Position numbers and translations under genes: made by a program. A model generated the notes under the pieces. It was given only the letters and a program-made list of their open reading frames with translations, ran no database searches and was not told the origin of the DNA. Below are positions 33,419-44,321 of a stretch of 64,000 bases of DNA, piece by piece; the stretch's first letter is position 1, and each line of letters starts with the position of its first letter. The DNA is from a bacterium (GTDB taxonomy: Bacteria; Hinthialibacterota; Hinthialibacteria; OLB16), in NCBI GenBank assembly GCA_022072055.1, contig JAJVIK010000009.1, forward strand, positions 124,001-188,000, given 5' to 3'.

Positions 33419-34978
33419 TCAGCCCCTCCGGCGGATCACCCGCGCGAGCTGCTCGCGGAATAGCAGCGCGCCCAGCGCGCAGTAAACCGTCCCGCCGAGA
33501 ACTGTCCCGAGCGCGGCCACACTCCAGGATGGCAACGCATGGCTCCAGTGAATCCAGGCGAGCAGCGTGACTCCCATTCCGGCGGAGGCGGCCAGCGCGC
33601 GGAGAGCCAGCGGGACCAGGTCCAGGAACCAAGCGGGCCGCACTCGAGTCCTCAGGCAGACCAGCAAGCCCCCCATGTTGACCACCGAAGCGCACACCAC
33701 CGCGAGCGCAAGTCCAGCGTGCCCCAAAGCGGTGTATCGGAGCGAGTACGCCAAAACCAGGTTGACCCCGGCCGAGGCCAGCCCCGCTACCACCGGCGCG
33801 CGCCCGTTGCCCAGCGAGTAACTCAGATTGCCGATCAGTTTCACGCTCGCGAAGGGAACCAACCCCAATACGAAAACCCGCAGAGCGAGCAGCGTGGGCT
33901 CAAGGCCGCCTTGGGCGGCGAACCGACCCCGATTGAAGAGGGTGTCCAGAATCGGGCCGCCCAGGATCCACAACCCGACTGTCGAGGGAACCATCACCAA
34001 GAGAATTCCCTTGAGGCTTTGGATCAGCGGTTTCCGGATGGCCTCCTCGGCCTTCTCCAGCGCTTCCTGAGAGAAGCGGGGAAAGGCCGCGGTGGCGATC
34101 GCGAAACCAAAGATCCCGAGTGGAAGTTCGGCCACTCGGTCGGCGTAAAAGAGGTAAGAAATCGGTCCGGTTCCAAGCGCGGAGGCCAGATTGGTATTCA
34201 CCAAGGTGTTGATCTGTTTGACCCCAAGGCTGAGCGTGGCGGGGAAAAACAAGGTGAAGACATCGCCCAAACCCGGAGTGGTCCACCACCCCCTCAAGCG
34301 ACCGAGCGGAAAACCCGCGCGCCACAGGGAAGGGAGCTGGGTGGCCACTTGAAGCGCCCCGCCCACAAGCACCCCCACTGCAAGCCAGGCCGGATGGACC
34401 GCCGTCGTGGTGACCGCCAAGAACGAGAAGAGGACAATCGACAGATTGAAGTAGGTCGAGGTCATCGCGGGCGCGAAGAACCGTCCGGTGGCGTTGAGCG
34501 CCCCCCCGATCACCGCCGCGAGACACGCCAGGATCAGGTAGGGGAACATCCAGCGGACCAGATGGACCGCATCCTGGTGGAGGCTCTCGGAGTCGAGTTG
34601 CGGCGGAAAATCAAGCAGCGCCCGCACAATCCATGGCGCGAGCAGGACTCCGGCAAGGGTGACCGCGCCTGTCGCGAGGGCCACCGCGCGCAAGACCGCG
34701 TTCAACAGCGCGCGGGCTTGCTCCTCGCCGCGCTCCTTGCGAACTCGAGTGAAGGTCGGGATGAAAGCCACCGAGGAGGCCCCCTCCCCGAACAAATTCC
34801 GGAAGGTGTTCGGAACTCGGAAGGCCGCCCAGAAGATGTCCGTGATCTCCTTGGGGTACATGGCCGCAAGGGAGGCGTCGCGCGCTAGCCCAACCACTCG
34901 ACTGATAAGGGTGGCCAGCGCAGTGGCGGCGCCCGCGCCGAGAAGGCTGGTGTGTTTATCGTTCCCGCTGAATGCCAC
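33419..34978 (-). CDS. murJ: Lipid II flippase MurJ
   Basis: 519 residues from a GTG at 34976-34978. MOP-superfamily flippase that moves lipid II across the inner membrane. About 14 hydrophobic helices; diagnostic segments SRVVGLARDASLA, NTFRNLFGEGASSVAFIPTF, SYLFYADRVAELPLGIFG and LFNRGRF. Length is standard. Convergent with yifB (13 bases between stops). Confidence 0.95.
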   Translation of the reverse strand: MAFSGNDKHTSLLGAGAATALATLISRVVGLARDASLAAMYPKEITDIFWAAFRVPNTFRNLFGEGASSVAFIPTFTRVRKERGEEQARALLNAVLRAVALATGAVTLAGVLLAPWIVRALLDFPPQLDSESLHQDAVHLVRWMFPYLILACLAAVIGGALNATGRFFAPAMTSTYFNLSIVLFSFLAVTTTAVHPAWLAVGVLVGGALQVATQLPSLWRAGFPLGRLRGWWTTPGLGDVFTLFFPATLSLGVKQINTLVNTNLASALGTGPISYLFYADRVAELPLGIFGFAIATAAFPRFSQEALEKAEEAIRKPLIQSLKGILLVMVPSTVGLWILGGPILDTLFNRGRFAAQGGLEPTLLALRVFVLGLVPFASVKLIGNLSYSLGNGRAPVVAGLASAGVNLVLAYSLRYTALGHAGLALAVVCASVVNMGGLLVCLRTRVRPAWFLDLVPLALRALAASAGMGVTLLAWIHWSHALPSWSVAALGTVLGGTVYCALGALLFREQLARVIRRRG

Positions 34979-35111
34979 GATGGAAATCTGAAGGAATCGG
35001 ATCAGGCGTCCCCTTGCGCCGAGGGGAATGGTACTCGCGTGTCACAGGAAGGCCAGGGGAAGGGTCCCCAAGGGCGGCGAGCTTGTCTATGATGGAACCG
35101 AGAGAGGTCCG

Positions 35112-35702
35112 ATGGCTTCGAGGTTCCGCGAAATTGTCTTGCACGCCGTTGTCGGATTCCCACGGGATTTCCGCCCGAGGGCCATCTTCATGCCCGACAT
35201 CCTGCTCGGGGTGAAACCGGTTTGCCGGGCGAGCCTCAACCAGATTCTGCCGCATCCGAACGAGTGGGGAGGGTGGCCGGCAAGGGCTTTTGAGGTCCTT
35301 TGCAGACTGGACTCGGCGCGCGCGCATGTCTTGCTCACTGTCCCAATCGGCGAATCCGGCCCAGGGGCAGGCGCAACCGGGTGGCGCTTCATCCATCCCC
35401 TCAAGCGAGATTTGGTCGAGACTCGAACACGCCTCTTGGAGTTTGGGGCGCGCGAGATCACCACCTGCTCCCTGATGGTTCGGGAAGAGTTGATCGCTCG
35501 GCTCGCGGATGGCGAATCCGAGGGGGAGCGGGAGCGGCTGGAGACCCTGGGATTCCGTCGCCGCTTCGCATTTTCGGACTTGGGCGAGGGGAGTCCTCCC
35601 GATCCCTTCGAGCCATTGGCTCCGCCCTCCTCGGATGAGGGTCGGCTTGAGGAATGGGCGGGTAGATTGATAGGGTCTTGCGCGGACCGGGAGTCAGTTT
35701 GA
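35112..35702 (+). CDS. Hypothetical protein, 196 residues
   Basis: Frame from the ATG at 35112 with GAGAGG immediately upstream. I recognise no family. Third codon positions are strongly G/C, as expected of a real gene here, and the protein has balanced composition, unlike the Ser/Arg-rich antisense frame. No signal peptide or membrane helix is evident; the N-terminal half is mixed alpha/beta (REIVLHAVVGFPRDF, ARAHVLLTVPIGESG) and the C-terminal 60 residues are acidic and probably flexible. Divergent from murJ, 229 bases before gltB. Confidence 0.55.
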   Translation: MASRFREIVLHAVVGFPRDFRPRAIFMPDILLGVKPVCRASLNQILPHPNEWGGWPARAFEVLCRLDSARAHVLLTVPIGESGPGAGATGWRFIHPLKRDLVETRTRLLEFGAREITTCSLMVREELIARLADGESEGERERLETLGFRRRFAFSDLGEGSPPDPFEPLAPPSSDEGRLEEWAGRLIGSCADRESV

Positions 35703-35931
35703 CTGGAGCCCAAGTAGGGCTTGCCTGTGGACTGGGCAATCGCTATGGTGAATAGGGCCAAGTGGCGGTATGGTGCACCCTTCCCCGGGCTGGGCATCAA
35801 ACGGGGAGTTTGTCACCCCAGGCGATCAGCTGGAGACTATCCAATCTCGTTCCGTTCGACCTCGGGGGAAGGGGCGGTAGCGTTGTATCCCGGCGAACCC
35901 ATTTGGCGGACTTGCAGCGGAGGATAAAAGT
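35703..35931 (+). other. gltB leader region with decisive ribosome-binding site
   Basis: A 229-base gap holding the gltB promoter and leader. GCGGAGG (ending at 35923) is eight bases before a TTG at 35932 but 23 bases before the first ATG at 35947, so it favours the TTG start. I see no recognisable glutamine riboswitch or sigma54 promoter. Confidence 0.5.
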
Positions 35932-38900
35932 TTGGAAACAACACGGATGGGTCCCCCCCCAAAGAATGGTCTCTATGATCCGGCCTACGAACACGACAGT
36001 TGTGGCGTGGGCTTTATCGCGGACCTCAAGGGGAGGAAATCCCACGGAATCATTTCCGACGCTCTCCAGATTCTTCGGAACCTGGAGCATCGCGGGGCGT
36101 GCGGGTGCGATGCTCTTACCGGCGATGGAGCGGGCATTCTCCTCCAGACTCCCCATGATTTCTTCGCAAAAGCGGCGGACTCGGCGAGCGTGAAACTCCC
36201 TTCGGCCGGGGACTATGGAACCGGGTTGGTTTTCCTCCCCACGGCGCGGGATGAGGCGGCCTTTTGCCTCGGCGCGCTTGAGCGGATCGTCGCCGAGGAG
36301 GGGCAGTCCCTGCTGGGCTGGCGCCAGGTTCCAACCGACAATTCCTTGATCGGCGAGGTCGCGCGCAAGGCCGAACCCGTGGTCCGCCAGGTTTTCATCG
36401 GCAAGGGAACTGTCCCCGAAACCGATTCCCTTTCCTTTGAACGCAAGCTCTATGTGATTCGCAAGCGGGTCGAGAACCTGGTCCGGGGCTCAGGGATTCG
36501 CCAGAAGAAGCACTTCTACATCCCCAGCCTCTCGATGAAGACCTTCATCTACAAGGGACTCCTGCTGGCGGACCAGGTCTCGCGATACTTCACCGACCTC
36601 TTGGATGAGTCGATGGTCTCCGCGCTCGCGCTGGTCCACCAGCGCTACAGCACGAACACCTTTCCCACTTGGGACCTCGCCCACCCCTTCCGGTATCTCG
36701 CGCACAACGGGGAAATCAACACCCTCCGCGGGAACATCAATTGGATGCACGCCCGCGAAACACTTCTTGAGTCGACCCTGTTTGGGGAGGACCTCGAAAA
36801 GCTGTTTCCCATCGCGGTCGCGGGCGGAAGCGACTCGGCGGTTCTCGACAATGTCCTCGAGCTCCTCGTCCTTGGGGGACGGTCCCTCGATCACGCCATG
36901 ATGATGCTGATCCCCGAGCCATGGGATGGGCACGAGTCGATGGCGGATGAACGCAAGGCGTTTTATGAATATCACGCCTGCCTGATGGAGCCGTGGGATG
37001 GCCCGGCCTCCATCGCCTTCACCGATGGGGTTCGGATCGGCGCGGTACTGGATCGCAATGGCCTGCGACCCTCGCGCTACACCGTGACCCGGGATGACAT
37101 GGTGGTGATGGCCTCGGAAACCGGGGTGCTCCCGATCGAGCCCTCCAATGTCCTTTACAAAGGACGTCTCCAGCCTGGGCGAATGTTCTTCGTGGACCCC
37201 GAACAGGGCCGAATCATCGCGGATGAGGAGCTCAAACAGCGCCTCATCGAGCGCCGCCCCTATCGTCGCTGGCTCCAGGAGAACCAGGTCTCGCTCGCCG
37301 GCCTTCCGAAGTGTTCCGTCGAACCCCGGGGGCTGGACCCGGGCGAGCTGGAATCGGCCCAGCATGTCTATGGATACTCAAGAGAGGACCTGAGGGTTTT
37401 GATGACTCCGATGGCCTCGGATGGGTTGGAGCCGGTCGGTTCGATGGGCAACGACATCCCCCTCGCGGTTCTGTCCGAGAAAGCCCCGCTGTTGTATGGC
37501 TATTTCAAACAGCTCTTCGCGCAAGTGACCAATCCGCCGCTTGACGCGATCCGCGAGGAACTGGTGACTTCCCTCGCGTCCACCATCGGGTCGGAGAGCA
37601 ACCTGTTCGCCGAAACCCCGGAACAGTGTCGATTGCTGTTCCTGCCCCAGCCGATTCTGACCAACGAGCAGGTCGCGCAAATCAAGGAGCTGGACCGTCC
37701 CGGACTGCGGTCCCGGGTCTTGTCCATGCTTTTCCCGGTGGCCGAGGGCGCCGAGGGGATGAAGAGACGCCTGGAGGAGGTTTTCGCCGAGGCCAGCCGC
37801 GCGATTGAAGAGGGGGTCACCATCCTGATCCTTTCGGATCGCGGGCTGGACCGCGAGAACATGCCGATCCCCAGCCTGCTCGCCACCGCCGGACTCCACC
37901 ATCACTTGGTGAGAGAAGGGGCCCGGACCCGAGTGGGGATCGTGGTCGAAAGCGGAGAGCCGCGCGAGGTGCACCATTTCTGCCTCCTCGTCGGCTATGG
38001 CGCGGGCGCGATCAACCCGTATGTGGCCTTCGCGACCCTCGAATCGCTGATCGAATCGGGCGAGCTCAACGGAGTGACCGCGGAAACAGCGCTCAAGAAA
38101 TACATCAAGTCCATCAACAAGGGGCTTCTCAAGGTGATGTCCAAGATGGGCATCTCCACCCTCCAGAGCTATCGCGGGGCGCAGATCTTCGAGGCCGTGG
38201 GCCTGAACAGCGAGTTCATCGAGCGCTACCTCACCGGCACCCCCTCGCGCATCGAGGGAGTGGGGATCGAGCAGATCTTCAAGGAGAGCCTGGAGCGCTT
38301 CCGGTATGCTTTCCCCAGTCATGATGTCCAGGAATACCGCCCGCTCATCTCCGGCGGTGTTTACCAGTGGCGACGCGATGGCGAATACCACCAATACAAT
38401 CCGCTCACCATCGCCAAGTTGCAGGAGGCCGTGCGGCGCAACCATCGTCCCACCTGGGAGGAGTTCCGCGACCTGGCGGACAATCCCAAATACAACCTCG
38501 CCACCCTGCGCCGCCTGCTGACTTTCAGGAAAGAGCGCCCGCCCGTGCCGCTTGAGGAGGTGGAGCCGATCGAGTCCATCTTCAAACGTTTCAAGACCGG
38601 CGCGATGTCGTTCGGCTCGATCAGCAAGGAGGCGCACGAGACCCTGGCCATCGCCATGAATCGGATCGGCGGGAAGAGCAACACCGGGGAAGGGGGCGAG
38701 GATCCCGCGCGCTTCACACCGGATCCCAACGGGGATTGGCGGCGCAGCGCGATCAAGCAGGTCGCCTCCGGCCGTTTCGGAGTAACCAACAACTACTTGG
38801 TCAACGCGGATGAGCTTCAGATCAAGATGGCGCAAGGGGCCAAGCCCGGCGAGGGCGGTCAGCTGCCCGGCCACAAGGTCGACAAGGTCATCGCCAAGAC

Positions 38901-40527
38901 ACGCTATTCGACCCCGGGGGTGCAGCTGATTTCGCCCCCGCCGCACCACGACATCTACTCCATCGAGGATCTGGCCCAGCTGATCCACGATCTCAAGAAC
39001 GCCAACCGTCACGCCCGGATCAGCGTGAAACTTGTGGCGGAGGTTGGGGTCGGCACGGTCGCCGCCGGAGTCGCCAAGGGCAAGTCGGATGTGGTCCTGA
39101 TCAGCGGGCAGGATGGCGGCACGGGCGCAAGCCCTCAAACCTCAATCAAACACGCCGGGCTTCCGTGGGAACTCGGCCTGGCGGAAACCCACCAAACCCT
39201 GCTCGCCAATGACCTGCGCAGCCGGATCGTGATCGAGACTGATGGTCAGCTCAAAACCGCCAAGGATGTGGCCATCGCGATCCTCCTCGGCGCGGAGGAG
39301 TTCGGTTTCGCCACCAGCGCCCTCATCACCCAGGGCTGCGTGATGATGCGCAAGTGCCATCTGAACACCTGCCCGGTGGGCATCGCCACCCAGGACCCGC
39401 GCCTGCGCGCGAAATACACCGGCAAGCCCGAACACTTGGTGAATTTCTTCACCTTCATCGCCGAGGACTTGCGCGCGATCATGGCCGAGCTCGGCTTCCG
39501 GACCGTGAACGAAATGGTCGGGCATGTCGAATGCCTGGATGTCGAAAAGGCCATCGACCATTGGAAGGCCAAGGGGCTGGATCTCACCCCGCTCCTGACC
39601 AAGCCCAATGTGCCGCCAACCTTCGGGACTTACTGCGGCCAGGCCCAGGATCACGGACTTGAGAAGGCTCTCGACAACGAACTGATTGAGCGGGTCATTC
39701 CATCGCTGGAGCGCGGCGAAAAGGTCTCGCTGGAGCTTCCGATCCGCAACATCAACCGCACCGTCGGGACCATGCTTTCCAGCGAAATCACACGGCGTTT
39801 CGGACCCGACTCCCTGGAGGAGGACACGGTCACGCTGCGCTTCCGGGGATCGGCGGGCCAAAGCTTCGGAGCGTTTTCGGTTCAAGGGATCGCTTTCATC
39901 GTGGAAGGGGACGCCAACGATTACTTCGGGAAAGGCTGCTCCGGCTCGAAAATGATCATCTTCCCGGACCGTCAAGCCACCTTCGTCCCGGAGGAGAACA
40001 TCCTGATCGGCAACGTGGCCTTCTATGGCGCGACCAGCGGCGAGGCCTATGTCCGAGGAGTCGCGGGGGAGCGCTTCTGCGTGCGCAACAGCGGGATCCG
40101 GGCGGTGGTCGAGGGGGTCGGCGATCATGGTTGCGAGTACATGACCGGCGGGGTCGCGGTGATCCTCGGTCGAACCGGACGGAACTTCGCGGCGGGCATG
40201 AGCGGAGGCATCGCCTATGTCCTGGATCGCGATGGCACGTTCCCGAAGCGATGCAACAAGGACATGGTTGAACTGGAGGAGCTCGAAAACCCGACCGACA
40301 TCGAGCTCCTGCGCGACATGATTGAGAAACACCACCGTTACACCGGGAGCGCGGTTGCGGCGGGAGTCCTGGCTCAGTTTGAGGAGCTCCTCCCCCATTT
40401 CGTGAAGGTCATGCCGATCGAGTACAAGCGCGCCCTGGCCGAACTGGAGCGGGAGCGCGAGCGCGAGAGGGAGAGCGCGATTTCCGAGGAGACGGGGGAA
40501 CTCTTGGAGGTGGCCGCGCGTGGGTAA
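35932..40527 (+). CDS. gltB: Glutamate synthase (GOGAT) large subunit
   Basis: 1531 residues from a TTG start chosen by its ribosome site. A 23-residue propeptide precedes Cys24 (DSCGVGFI), the N-terminal nucleophile of the class II glutaminase domain. Then the central domain, the FMN-binding synthase domain ([35 protein letters not shown]), the 3Fe-4S cysteines in [15 protein letters not shown], and the C-terminal GXGXG beta-helix. Makes two glutamates from glutamine and 2-oxoglutarate with GltD. gltD overlaps its end by eight bases. Confidence 0.98.
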   Translation: METTRMGPPPKNGLYDPAYEHDSCGVGFIADLKGRKSHGIISDALQILRNLEHRGACGCDALTGDGAGILLQTPHDFFAKAADSASVKLPSAGDYGTGLVFLPTARDEAAFCLGALERIVAEEGQSLLGWRQVPTDNSLIGEVARKAEPVVRQVFIGKGTVPETDSLSFERKLYVIRKRVENLVRGSGIRQKKHFYIPSLSMKTFIYKGLLLADQVSRYFTDLLDESMVSALALVHQRYSTNTFPTWDLAHPFRYLAHNGEINTLRGNINWMHARETLLESTLFGEDLEKLFPIAVAGGSDSAVLDNVLELLVLGGRSLDHAMMMLIPEPWDGHESMADERKAFYEYHACLMEPWDGPASIAFTDGVRIGAVLDRNGLRPSRYTVTRDDMVVMASETGVLPIEPSNVLYKGRLQPGRMFFVDPEQGRIIADEELKQRLIERRPYRRWLQENQVSLAGLPKCSVEPRGLDPGELESAQHVYGYSREDLRVLMTPMASDGLEPVGSMGNDIPLAVLSEKAPLLYGYFKQLFAQVTNPPLDAIREELVTSLASTIGSESNLFAETPEQCRLLFLPQPILTNEQVAQIKELDRPGLRSRVLSMLFPVAEGAEGMKRRLEEVFAEASRAIEEGVTILILSDRGLDRENMPIPSLLATAGLHHHLVREGARTRVGIVVESGEPREVHHFCLLVGYGAGAINPYVAFATLESLIESGELNGVTAETALKKYIKSINKGLLKVMSKMGISTLQSYRGAQIFEAVGLNSEFIERYLTGTPSRIEGVGIEQIFKESLERFRYAFPSHDVQEYRPLISGGVYQWRRDGEYHQYNPLTIAKLQEAVRRNHRPTWEEFRDLADNPKYNLATLRRLLTFRKERPPVPLEEVEPIESIFKRFKTGAMSFGSISKEAHETLAIAMNRIGGKSNTGEGGEDPARFTPDPNGDWRRSAIKQVASGRFGVTNNYLVNADELQIKMAQGAKPGEGGQLPGHKVDKVIAKTRYSTPGVQLISPPPHHDIYSIEDLAQLIHDLKNANRHARISVKLVAEVGVGTVAAGVAKGKSDVVLISGQDGGTGASPQTSIKHAGLPWELGLAETHQTLLANDLRSRIVIETDGQLKTAKDVAIAILLGAEEFGFATSALITQGCVMMRKCHLNTCPVGIATQDPRLRAKYTGKPEHLVNFFTFIAEDLRAIMAELGFRTVNEMVGHVECLDVEKAIDHWKAKGLDLTPLLTKPNVPPTFGTYCGQAQDHGLEKALDNELIERVIPSLERGEKVSLELPIRNINRTVGTMLSSEITRRFGPDSLEEDTVTLRFRGSAGQSFGAFSVQGIAFIVEGDANDYFGKGCSGSKMIIFPDRQATFVPEENILIGNVAFYGATSGEAYVRGVAGERFCVRNSGIRAVVEGVGDHGCEYMTGGVAVILGRTGRNFAAGMSGGIAYVLDRDGTFPKRCNKDMVELEELENPTDIELLRDMIEKHHRYTGSAVAAGVLAQFEELLPHFVKVMPIEYKRALAELERERERERESAISEETGELLEVAARG

Positions 40528-41986
40528 GATCACCGGCTTCATGGATTTCCCGCGCGAAACCGCGCCGTACCGGCCTGTCGAGGAGCGCGTCCGCGATTAC
40601 CGCGAGGTCCCGCTGCGCCTTCCGGATGACAAGCTCCAGATTCAAGGGGCGCGCTGCATGGATTGCGGCATCCCCTTCTGCCACACCGGTTGCCCGCTCG
40701 GAAACATCATTCCGGACTGGAACGACCTGGTTTACAGGGGGAGATGGGCGGAAGCGCTGGAGCGCCTCCATTTCACCAACAATTTTCCCGAGTTTACCGG
40801 TCGGGTTTGCCCAGCCCCTTGTGAGAAGGCCTGCGTGCTGGGGATCAACGAGCCGCCGGTGGCCATCAAACAGGTCGAGGTGGGGATTATCGAGCACGCC
40901 TTCAGCGCCGGTTTGGTCGAGGCGCGTCCCCCGGAGGTTCGCACCGGGAAGACGGTCGCGGTGATCGGATCCGGACCGGCTGGACTGGCCTGCGCGGCGC
41001 AGCTCAACTATGCCGGCCACACGGTCACCGTGTTCGAACGCTCGGATCGAATCGGCGGGCTGCTGATGTACGGCATCCCCGACTTCAAACTCGAAAAGCA
41101 GATTGTCAACCGGCGCGTGGACCTGATGAGGAAGGAAGGGGTTCAATTCCAGACCAACGCCTGGGTGGGGAAGAACTATCCCACGGAGAAGCTCCGCGAA
41201 TTCGATGCAGTCGTGATCGCGGTTGGCGCGACTTGGTCGCGTGACCTGCCGATTCCGGGCAGAAACCTCAATGGGATTCACCTCGCGATGGATTTCCTGC
41301 CGCAGCAGAACAAACGTTGCGCCGGGGATGTCGTGCCGGACGCGGAGTCGATTCTTGCCACCGGCAAGCACGTGATTGTGATCGGCGGGGGCGACACCGG
41401 CGCGGATTGCATCGGCACCTCCATCCGCCAGGGCGCCGCCTCGGTGACCAACATCGAGATCTTCCCGCGCCCCCCGGAGGATCGCACCGAAACCATGCCC
41501 TGGCCCTACTACCCCATGACCCTGCGCGTCGAGTCCTCCCACCAGGAAGGCGTGCTCCGGGATTGGAGCGTGCTGACCAAGGAGTTCATCGGTCGCGATG
41601 GAAAGCTCGTGGGCTTGCGCTGCGCTCGTCTTGAGTACTACACCGATGAGTCGGGGCGCCTGGCCTCGCGCGAGGTGGACGAATTCGAACTCAAGGCCGA
41701 CCTCGTCCTTCTCGCCCTCGGTTTTCTAGGTCCTGAGAAAGAGGGGATGATCGCGGAGCTGGGGGTGGAGCTGGACGAGCGCGGAAATGTCGTGGCCGAC
41801 GAGAACTACATGTCCAGCGTCCCCGGAATCTTTGCCTGCGGGGATAGCCGTCGGGGCCAGTCGCTGGTTGTTTGGGCCATCGCGGAAGGGCGTGAGGCGG
41901 CGCGCGGAGTGGACCTCCACCTGATGGGGGAATCGGTCTTGCCGACTCTGGACACACGCCGTCTCTCGCTGCCGGTGAGACGTTGA
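40520..41986 (+). CDS. gltD: Glutamate synthase small subunit
   Basis: 488 residues from a GTG overlapping the gltB stop. Passes electrons from NAD(P)H to the large subunit. N-terminal 4Fe-4S cysteines in [17 protein letters not shown] and [15 protein letters not shown] site [15 protein letters not shown](P)H site [12 protein letters not shown]-terminal [13 protein letters not shown]. Standard length and operon. Confidence 0.97.
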   Translation: MGKITGFMDFPRETAPYRPVEERVRDYREVPLRLPDDKLQIQGARCMDCGIPFCHTGCPLGNIIPDWNDLVYRGRWAEALERLHFTNNFPEFTGRVCPAPCEKACVLGINEPPVAIKQVEVGIIEHAFSAGLVEARPPEVRTGKTVAVIGSGPAGLACAAQLNYAGHTVTVFERSDRIGGLLMYGIPDFKLEKQIVNRRVDLMRKEGVQFQTNAWVGKNYPTEKLREFDAVVIAVGATWSRDLPIPGRNLNGIHLAMDFLPQQNKRCAGDVVPDAESILATGKHVIVIGGGDTGADCIGTSIRQGAASVTNIEIFPRPPEDRTETMPWPYYPMTLRVESSHQEGVLRDWSVLTKEFIGRDGKLVGLRCARLEYYTDESGRLASREVDEFELKADLVLLALGFLGPEKEGMIAELGVELDERGNVVADENYMSSVPGIFACGDSRRGQSLVVWAIAEGREAARGVDLHLMGESVLPTLDTRRLSLPVRR

Positions 41987-41995
41987 CCCACGGCG

Positions 41996-43183
41996 ATGGC
42001 CCTCCGATTCGCGTCCGGCGTGTCCAACGCCCTCGAATTGGATCGGGCGCTCGATTCCATTTTCGCGCAGATCGAGCCCGCGATGGAGGGTGTCCACCCC
42101 GATCTCGCCATCCTCTTCACCACGGATGCTTATATCGACTCCTGTTTCGAGATCAGCCGGAAGATCCGGGAGCGTCTCTCGCCGCGCGTCCTTGTGGGTT
42201 GCACCGGCGGCGGGATCATCGGGTCGGACCAGGAGTATGAGGACCAAGCCGCGATCTCCCTCCTGGTCGGCGCTCTCGAAGGCGTGAATGTCCGACCGAT
42301 TTACCTCACCCAAGAGGACTTGGAGGGGCTGGAAACCGATGAAGACGTCATCACCCGGTTCGAGGTGACCCCGGCGGAGAATCCCTCCTTCTTCCTTCTG
42401 CCGGACCCGTTCTCAATCAACGGATATCGCCTGCTGTCGCTTCTCGATCGGTCTTACCCGGCATCAGTCAAGCTCGGCGGGATGGCGAGCGCCGGTTTTC
42501 AGCCGGGATCGAATCGCCTCTATCTGAACGGCAACGTTTACCTCTCCGGGGCCGTGGGTGTTTCGCTCACCGGCGCGGTCGAGATCGCGCCGCTTGTCTC
42601 CCAGGGCTGCCGCCCCATCGGCGCGCCCCTTCTGGTCACGGCCGCCGAGGAAAACGCCATTCTTCAACTCGGAGCGCTGCCGGCGCTTGAGGCCCTCCAG
42701 GAACTGGTGACCTCCCTCCCCGAGGCCGACCGTCGCTTGGCCCAACGGGCCTTGCTCGTGGGCGTGGTGATCGACGAGTACAAGAACGATTTCCAGCGCG
42801 GGGATTTCCTGATCCGGAACCTGCTCGGAGCCGACCCGAACTCGGGAATGATTGTCATCAATGACCGGGTTTCGGTCGGGCAGACCATCCAGTTTCAAGT
42901 CCGTGACGCCGCCTCGGCGGCGGAGGATCTGGAATGCCTCTTGGAGGCCAGCCGCGGCTCCTGGGGAAACCGCGATCCGGTGGCGGCCGCCGTCTTCAAC
43001 TGCAATGGACGAGGACTTCGACTCTTCCCCGACCGCAACCATGACATCTCCACGATCCATGGCTCGATGGGACCGATCCCCTCCGCGGGTTTCTTCTGCG
43101 CTGGTGAAATCGGCCCGGTCGGCGGCAAGAGCTTTGTCCACGGCTTCACCAGCAGCATCGGTTTCTTCCTGCCCAAGTTTTGA
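41996..43183 (+). CDS. FIST-domain sensory protein
   Basis: 395 residues, nine bases after gltD. FIST N and C domains: [14 protein letters not shown]..., [28 protein letters not shown], and the late [15 protein letters not shown]...[15 protein letters not shown]...[14 protein letters not shown] proteins bind small ligands, possibly amino acids, usually linked to signalling domains; this one is stand-alone. Adjacency to GOGAT suggests, but does not show, a nitrogen-related ligand. Confidence 0.88.
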   Translation: MALRFASGVSNALELDRALDSIFAQIEPAMEGVHPDLAILFTTDAYIDSCFEISRKIRERLSPRVLVGCTGGGIIGSDQEYEDQAAISLLVGALEGVNVRPIYLTQEDLEGLETDEDVITRFEVTPAENPSFFLLPDPFSINGYRLLSLLDRSYPASVKLGGMASAGFQPGSNRLYLNGNVYLSGAVGVSLTGAVEIAPLVSQGCRPIGAPLLVTAAEENAILQLGALPALEALQELVTSLPEADRRLAQRALLVGVVIDEYKNDFQRGDFLIRNLLGADPNSGMIVINDRVSVGQTIQFQVRDAASAAEDLECLLEASRGSWGNRDPVAAAVFNCNGRGLRLFPDRNHDISTIHGSMGPIPSAGFFCAGEIGPVGGKSFVHGFTSSIGFFLPKF

Positions 43184-43242
43184 GTGCTCCGGGACCTCGC
43201 GAGAGGCTCCCGTTCAAAACGAAGTGAAAGGAGATCGGTCCG

Positions 43243-44220
43243 ATGGCGTTCAGAATCCCAACCATCCGACACGGCTTTGCCGTGTTCCTGCTTCTGTCAG
43301 TTGCCCTCTCCCTGTGTATGTGCGCGTTCCCTCCCATTGCCTGCATGGCGGCGGAGGAGGAAGAGGTGGCGGTCACCCTTGATCAGCTCCCCGCCGCGGT
43401 CAAGCAGACCATTGAGAAGGAGACCGCCGGTGGAACCATTACCGAGTTGGTCAAGGAAATCGAGGATGGGAAGACCATCTACGAGGCCGAATTCACCAAG
43501 GACGGCAAGGCCTTTGAGGTCGAGGTGGCAGAGGATGGAACCCTCCTGGCCAAGGAGGCGGGTGACGAGGAGGATGAGGACGAGGAAGGGGATGACGAGG
43601 AGGAGGGGGACGAGGAAGGCGAATTCAAACTCACCTTCGACCGCATGTCCCTCGGCAAGATCACCGAAGGCTGCCGGATCGCCGAAACCCACGGCAAGGG
43701 AACCAAGGCCAAGTGGGAAGTGATCGAAATGGAGGGCGCGCCCAGCGGCAAGCGCGTGTTCGCGGTGGTGGAAACCAAGAATTCGGGTGAAACCTTCAAT
43801 CTGGCCTATGCCGATGGTGGCACGGTGAAAGACCTCGAATTGAGCGTGAAACTCAAGGCGATCTCCGGCCAGGAAGACCAGGGAGGCGGGCTTGTCTGGC
43901 GCTTGAAGGACGAGAACAACTACTACCTCGCGCGCTGGAATCCGCTTGAGAACAACTTTCGGGTGTATTCCGTGAGCGGCGGCGAGCGCAAGCAATTGGG
44001 CGGCGTCGATATCGTGGCCGATCCCCAAGCCTGGCACGAGATTGAAATCACCATGTCGGGAAACAAGATTGTCGCCGAATTCGATGGGAAGAAATACATC
44101 ACGATCGAGGATGACACGCTCCCGAACGCCGGAACGATCGGCCTCTGGACCAAGGCGGACGCCGCGACCGCCTTTGATGACCTCGAGATCGAGGAGGTCC
44201 GAGCAGGGGCCGGCAAGTAG
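43243..44220 (+). CDS. Secreted PepSY-like / acidic linker / LamG-like protein
   Basis: 325 residues. Signal peptide (FAVFLLLSVALSLCMCAF). Residues about 40-100 are a PepSY-like repeat (LPAAVKQTIEKETAGGTI, KTIYEAEFTKDGK). A run of about 24 almost purely acidic residues follows. Residues 125-320 resemble the LamG/DUF1080 beta-sandwich (GQEDQGGGLVWRLKDENNYY, GTIGLWTKADAATAFDDLEI). Probably a periplasmic or surface protein that binds sugars or cations; no active site is assigned. Confidence 0.75.
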   Translation: MAFRIPTIRHGFAVFLLLSVALSLCMCAFPPIACMAAEEEEVAVTLDQLPAAVKQTIEKETAGGTITELVKEIEDGKTIYEAEFTKDGKAFEVEVAEDGTLLAKEAGDEEDEDEEGDDEEEGDEEGEFKLTFDRMSLGKITEGCRIAETHGKGTKAKWEVIEMEGAPSGKRVFAVVETKNSGETFNLAYADGGTVKDLELSVKLKAISGQEDQGGGLVWRLKDENNYYLARWNPLENNFRVYSVSGGERKQLGGVDIVADPQAWHEIEITMSGNKIVAEFDGKKYITIEDDTLPNAGTIGLWTKADAATAFDDLEIEEVRAGAGK

Positions 44221-44279
44221 AACTCCGGCGCGGGAGGGTTAGTCAAACCTTCCGATTCGATGCTAATCTCCATAACGTC

Positions 44280-44318
44280 GGGTGGGGAGCGGGTTTCACG
44301 TTCCCCACCCCCCTTTTT
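44280..44318 (+). terminator. Rho-independent terminator directly before gcvT
   Basis: GGGTGGGGAGCG (44280-44291) pairs with CGTTCCCCACCC (44299-44310), 12 bp with one G-T, loop of seven, then CCC and five Ts (44314-44318). It ends only three bases before the gcvT ATG, so it either ends the upstream transcript or attenuates gcvT. Confidence 0.8.
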
Positions 44319-44321
44319 GTC

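Noticed and set aside
35087-35800. 237-codon minus-strand open frame opposite the hypothetical protein
   Set aside because: Ser/Arg/Pro-rich; the plus frame has a ribosome site, high G/C at third positions and balanced composition.
35703-35931. Possible glutamine riboswitch before gltB
   Set aside because: I could not find the conserved core; the segment shows no convincing stem set.
37378-40542. Two long minus-strand open frames of 586 and 466 codons
   Set aside because: Antisense to gltB, whose domains are continuous and canonical.
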